A stretch of DNA of 64,000 bases from Terriglobia bacterium. GTDB taxonomy: Bacteria; Acidobacteriota; Terriglobia; Bryobacterales; Bryobacteraceae. A program made the translations under genes and the position numbers. The stretch spans positions 42,961-106,960 of the forward strand of contig JAIQFS010000012.1 in NCBI GenBank assembly GCA_020073145.1. The letters run 5' to 3'. Shown here in pieces: positions 60,840-64,000 of this stretch (the first letter of the stretch is position 1; the number at the start of each line of letters is the position of its first letter). The notes beneath the pieces are model-generated. The model saw nothing but the letters and a program-made list of their open reading frames with translations, had not been told where the DNA came from and ran no database searches.

Positions 60840-63800
60840 TCTCCCTCCAGTTCAGGCGCCAACGGAAGCTGAATCACAAAGGTGGTGCCGCTCCCTAGTT
60901 CGGATTCGAGCGTGATCGAACCGCTGTGCTTCTGCACGACCACCGCGTGCGCGATGGCCAGCCCTTGTCCCGTCCCCTTGCCGACCGGCTTGGTGGTGAA
61001 GAAGGGGTCGAAGACCTTGGACTGATTGGCCGCCGGAATGCCGCAACCGGTATCGCTGACCCGGACCTCGACGTGAGATCCGTTGCGGCGTGTGCGAATG
61101 CTGATCGTGCCCTTGCCGCCCGAGTCCTTGACCACGTCGGAAATCGCATGGGCCGCATTCACGATCAGATTGAGGATGACCTGGTTGAACTCTCCGGCCA
61201 CGCAGGGGACGGGCGGAAGCTGGCGGTCGAGATCGGTGGTGAGTTCGGCCACATATTTCCATTCGTTCTTCGAAACCAGGATGGTGCTCTCAATCGCCCG
61301 GTTGAGATCGATCGGCATCTTTTCAATGGGACCGGGGTGAGAGAACTCTTTCATGGCGCGCACGATATGCGCCACCTGGTCCACGCCCTCGAGCAACTGT
61401 TCGATGGCCTTGGGGACTTCGCCCTGGAGGTAGTCGAGTACGCCTTGGTCGAGCGTCGATTGGGTAACGGCCGGCGCCCCCGCGTCCGAGGGCGATCTCA
61501 CTCCCGGCGCTGCCGTCTGTTCGGCGAACTTCAGCAGGTCCCGGAAGGCGTCTTCCAGAAACTTGCCGTTGTCCCCAATGTACTGGATGGGCGTATTGAT
61601 TTCGTGCGCGATACCGGCGGCCAGGTGTCCGATGGATTCCAACTTCTGGGTCTGGGCGAGCTGGCGTTCAAGCTGTTTGATCTGCGTAATGTCCCATGCC
61701 ACGTGAGCCATGCCCAAGACCGCTCCGTTGCGATCGCGGATGGGGGACAGCGTCAGCAGCACGTGGATCAGCTCGCCGGATTTGGTAAGCCGGGTGGTCT
61801 CCAGATGATGGACGCTCTCGCCGCGGCACAGCCTCGCCAACAACTCTGTGTCTTCGCTGTTCCGGTCGGGCGGGATGAGGCGGGAGATGCTGCGGCCCAC
61901 CATCTCTCCGGTCGTGTACCCATAGACGCGCTCCGCGCCCTGGTTCCAGGTGAGGACTTCGCCGGCCAGGTCCAGACTGATGATGGCGGTGTCGGCGCAC
62001 TCCACGATGGCCGCCAGTTCGGCGTTGGCGCGCTCGACCTTCTTTTGCTCGGTGACGTCGCGGCACACCCCGATCCACTTATAGGGCTCCCCGTGGGCAT
62101 CGCGCAGGGCCGAGCCCTGATCGACGTAATACTGGGCCTCCCCGCCGGGCGTCACAATCCGATATTCCAAGGTATAGGGATCGCCCTGTTCCAGATGCCG
62201 TTGAATCGCGGCTTCCACCCGGTCCCGGTCCGCGGGGTGCATCAGTTTGCGAAAGTCGCGGCCCATCCAGGGAGGAGTCCAGCCGAACGCTGGCGCGCTC
62301 TTCTGATTGCCGCCAAACAGGGTCACGGCGTCGGATTTCAAATCCCATTCGTAAATCGAATCGCCAGAGCTTTCGGCGGCGATGCGGAAGCGCTCTTCGG
62401 AAACCTTCAGCGCTTCTTCCATCTTCAGCCGCTCGGTGATATCCTCAGCCACGGCCAGTTGGTGAGTCGGCCTGCCGGCGGTATCGCGAATCCACAGGAT
62501 GCTGGCGGACTGCCAGAAAACGTCGCCGGTCTTCTTTTTGCTCTTGACGATGCCGCGCCATTCTCCCGTCTCCATGGCGGCGGCGATCCGGGCATACTGC
62601 TCGGGCGGCGTATCGTCGGACGAGAGGATGTGGGGGGTCTTCCCTTTCAGCTCCTCAAACTCATAACCGGTGGATTGGGTCAGCTTCTCGTTGACGTAAT
62701 CGATCCTGCCGTCCAGGCCGGTGATCAGAATACTGACGGGGCTTTGTTCGACTGCGCTCGAGAGAATGCGCAGCCGCTCTTCGGTGCACTTGTGTTCGGT
62801 GATGTCGAAGTCCACTCCGATCACGCGCATGGCGCGCTGCTCTTCATCGAAGATCACCCGGGCTTTGCTATGAAGCCAGCGCACCGATCCGTCCGGCCAG
62901 ATCACGCGAAACTGCCGGTCGAACGCCTCGCGCCCTTCAAACAGCGACTGCGCCCCGGCGATTTTGTCGGGGCGGTCCTCCGGATGAACCAACCCGTGCC
63001 ATTGCTCCACGCTGAGTTGATCCCGGTCATCGGGCAGGCCGTACATGCGCATGAGCTGAGGGGAGCAGCGAACAGTATGGGAGCCGAGATCCACTTCCCA
63101 GGTCCCCAGGGCTAGCGCGGATTGAGCCAGTTTGAGCCGGTCTTCGGTGGCGCGCAACGCCTGCTCCATCTGCTTCGGAGCGGTGATATCGCGGTGGATG
63201 CCAACCGCGCCGGTGGGTTGCCCGTTGGCGTCGTGGAGCACCGACCAGGACAGGCTGACCACAAACTGGGTGCCGCTCCGGCTGGTGCAAATGATCTCCC
63301 CATTCCAGGAGCCTCGCTTGAGGATGTCGGCATGAATGGTCTCGCGTTGGTCCTCGGTCACCACCGTTCCCGCTGCCACTTTGTACGGTTGGCCAAGGAT
63401 CTCCTGCGCACTCCATCCGAAGAGACGCTCGGCCGCGCTATTCCAGTAGGTCACGCAAAAGCCCAGGTCCACCGTGATGATGGAATCGTTGGCCTGGTCG
63501 AGGAGCGTGGTTTGCAACTCGATCTGCTGGCGCGAGCGCCGGGCCTCGGTCAGGTCCAGCATCGCGCCGCGCATGCCGGTGACTTCCCCCTTGGGGTTGA
63601 CCAGGAGCCGGTCGTGCACGCGAAAAACGGATTCGCCGCCGTTGCGCGTACGGAATCTCCGCTCAAAACCCGTGCCGGTACGCCGTACGGCAAATTTCTT
63701 CTTCACCGAAGACCGGCATTCTTCGCGCTGCTCAGGGACCACCAGGTCCCAAATCGGCTTGCCCAGCATTTCCGGCGCTTCTTTTCCGAAGACCTCGCAC

Positions 63801-64000
63801 TGGGCCTGGTTGACCCGCACAATGATGCCGTTCCGGTCGATTTCATGACAGGGAATCGGTGCGTCGTCGAATAAGACGCGGAAAGATTCTTCGGCTTCCC
63901 GCAGTTCCTGTTCCACGCGGCTGCGTTCCAGGTTGTGGCCGATCTGCGAGCCGATATCCACCAGCAGTTGAAGAATCTGCGGATCGGGCGGGCTCTGGCC
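60836..64000 (-). CDS. Histidine kinase with six PAS domains, N-terminus outside the window
   Basis: The visible part is about 1054 residues and is open to the window edge, with the end of a GAF-like domain (…VDIGSQIGHNLERSR). Then six PAS/PAC modules follow; examples start at EESFRVLFDDAPIPC, QTTLLDQANDSIITV, LKLAQSALALGTWEV, RILSSAVEQSPVSIL, RFRIAAESSGDSIYE and AIVECADTAIISLDL. The kinase core has the H-box GIAHEINTPIQYIGDN, N-box NLIVNAAHAI and G-boxes GCGIP and GTGQGLAIAH. No membrane helix is seen in the visible part, so the sensor may be cytosolic. The stop overlaps the next gene by ATGA. Confidence 0.92.
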   Translation of the reverse strand, partial: GQSPPDPQILQLLVDIGSQIGHNLERSRVEQELREAEESFRVLFDDAPIPCHEIDRNGIIVRVNQAQCEVFGKEAPEMLGKPIWDLVVPEQREECRSSVKKKFAVRRTGTGFERRFRTRNGGESVFRVHDRLLVNPKGEVTGMRGAMLDLTEARRSRQQIELQTTLLDQANDSIITVDLGFCVTYWNSAAERLFGWSAQEILGQPYKVAAGTVVTEDQRETIHADILKRGSWNGEIICTSRSGTQFVVSLSWSVLHDANGQPTGAVGIHRDITAPKQMEQALRATEDRLKLAQSALALGTWEVDLGSHTVRCSPQLMRMYGLPDDRDQLSVEQWHGLVHPEDRPDKIAGAQSLFEGREAFDRQFRVIWPDGSVRWLHSKARVIFDEEQRAMRVIGVDFDITEHKCTEERLRILSSAVEQSPVSILITGLDGRIDYVNEKLTQSTGYEFEELKGKTPHILSSDDTPPEQYARIAAAMETGEWRGIVKSKKKTGDVFWQSASILWIRDTAGRPTHQLAVAEDITERLKMEEALKVSEERFRIAAESSGDSIYEWDLKSDAVTLFGGNQKSAPAFGWTPPWMGRDFRKLMHPADRDRVEAAIQRHLEQGDPYTLEYRIVTPGGEAQYYVDQGSALRDAHGEPYKWIGVCRDVTEQKKVERANAELAAIVECADTAIISLDLAGEVLTWNQGAERVYGYTTGEMVGRSISRLIPPDRNSEDTELLARLCRGESVHHLETTRLTKSGELIHVLLTLSPIRDRNGAVLGMAHVAWDITQIKQLERQLAQTQKLESIGHLAAGIAHEINTPIQYIGDNGKFLEDAFRDLLKFAEQTAAPGVRSPSDAGAPAVTQSTLDQGVLDYLQGEVPKAIEQLLEGVDQVAHIVRAMKEFSHPGPIEKMPIDLNRAIESTILVSKNEWKYVAELTTDLDRQLPPVPCVAGEFNQVILNLIVNAAHAISDVVKDSGGKGTISIRTRRNGSHVEVRVSDTGCGIPAANQSKVFDPFFTTKPVGKGTGQGLAIAHAVVVQKHSGSITLESELGSGTTFVIQLPLAPELEGE

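Noticed and set aside
60926..63115. A 729-codon plus-strand frame opposite the histidine kinase
   Set aside because: Antisense of repeated PAS modules with no recognisable fold.
1..64000. CRISPR arrays, insertion sequences, integrase genes, rRNA or tRNA genes
   Set aside because: I looked for repeated spacers, transposase or integrase motifs and RNA gene signatures and saw none; a tRNA could be missed by eye.

Overview
The window (about 64 kb, high GC, densely coded on both strands) looks like chromosome from an Acidobacteriota bacterium of the Bryobacterales/Solibacter type. The main evidence is a set of families concentrated in that lineage: a duplicated-orphan FtsX permease of the ADOP type (44598-47057), a double-domain TIGR03435-like protein (40385-42058), a VWFA-related acidobacterial protein (33289-34284) and a secreted beta-propeller with a TIGR03437-like C-terminus (25638-27875). 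I see no IS element, prophage, CRISPR array, rRNA or tRNA. The lineage assignment is by family recognition only, with no database search.

Layout. 1-9.6 kb: an outer-membrane protein, a tricorn-like protease with a SAM methyltransferase, a pyrophosphate-type phosphofructokinase, an exported TPR-like protein, and a membrane protein/PHP phosphoesterase pair. 9.65-14.4 kb: alpha/beta hydrolase, PQQ dehydrogenase with an N-terminal haem domain, and a GT39-type glycosyltransferase. 14.5-21.2 kb: one minus-strand System I cytochrome c maturation operon, ccmE-F-H-(CcmI-like zinc ribbon)-(Ig-like/TM protein)-A-B-C-D. 21.7-30.7 kb: outer-membrane barrel, a Tat-exported thiamine-diphosphate (ThDP) enzyme, two ICMT-like membrane methyltransferases, the TIGR03437 propeller, a cupin and a type B carboxylesterase. 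30.8-33.2 kb: a convergent pair resembling the two halves of peptidylglycine alpha-amidating monooxygenase. 33.3-35.0 kb: VWFA protein and a degenerate VapBC pair. 35.0-39.3 kb: an aromatic-degradation group (extradiol dioxygenase, ABC binding protein, Rieske oxygenase). 39.3-47.1 kb: beta-propeller, a tightly overlapped carotenoid oxygenase/hydrolase/TIGR03435 operon, and the ADOP permease. 47.2-52.9 kb: 5'-3' exonuclease, Ser/Thr kinase, and a PstS-like protein with a porin. 53.0-58.4 kb: an orphan DNA adenine methyltransferase, then a cytochrome c - Tat ThDP enzyme - cytochrome c group. 58.5-64 kb: a histidine kinase and two response regulators, each pair overlapping by 4 bp.

Two candidate undescribed systems stand out. 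The first (55.5-58.4 kb) is a predicted periplasmic ThDP enzyme flanked by two related monohaem cytochromes c, with a diverged second copy of the enzyme at 22.7-24.6 kb; it suggests a ThDP reaction coupled to the periplasmic electron chain. The second (30.8-33.2 kb) is a cytochrome c-copper monooxygenase with all expected PHM copper ligands, facing a PAL-like NHL lyase; it suggests a bacterial C-hydroxylation/cleavage or amidation chemistry. The window also encodes the Ccm machinery needed to mature the four c-type haem proteins seen here. Functions are inferred from motifs and context only.
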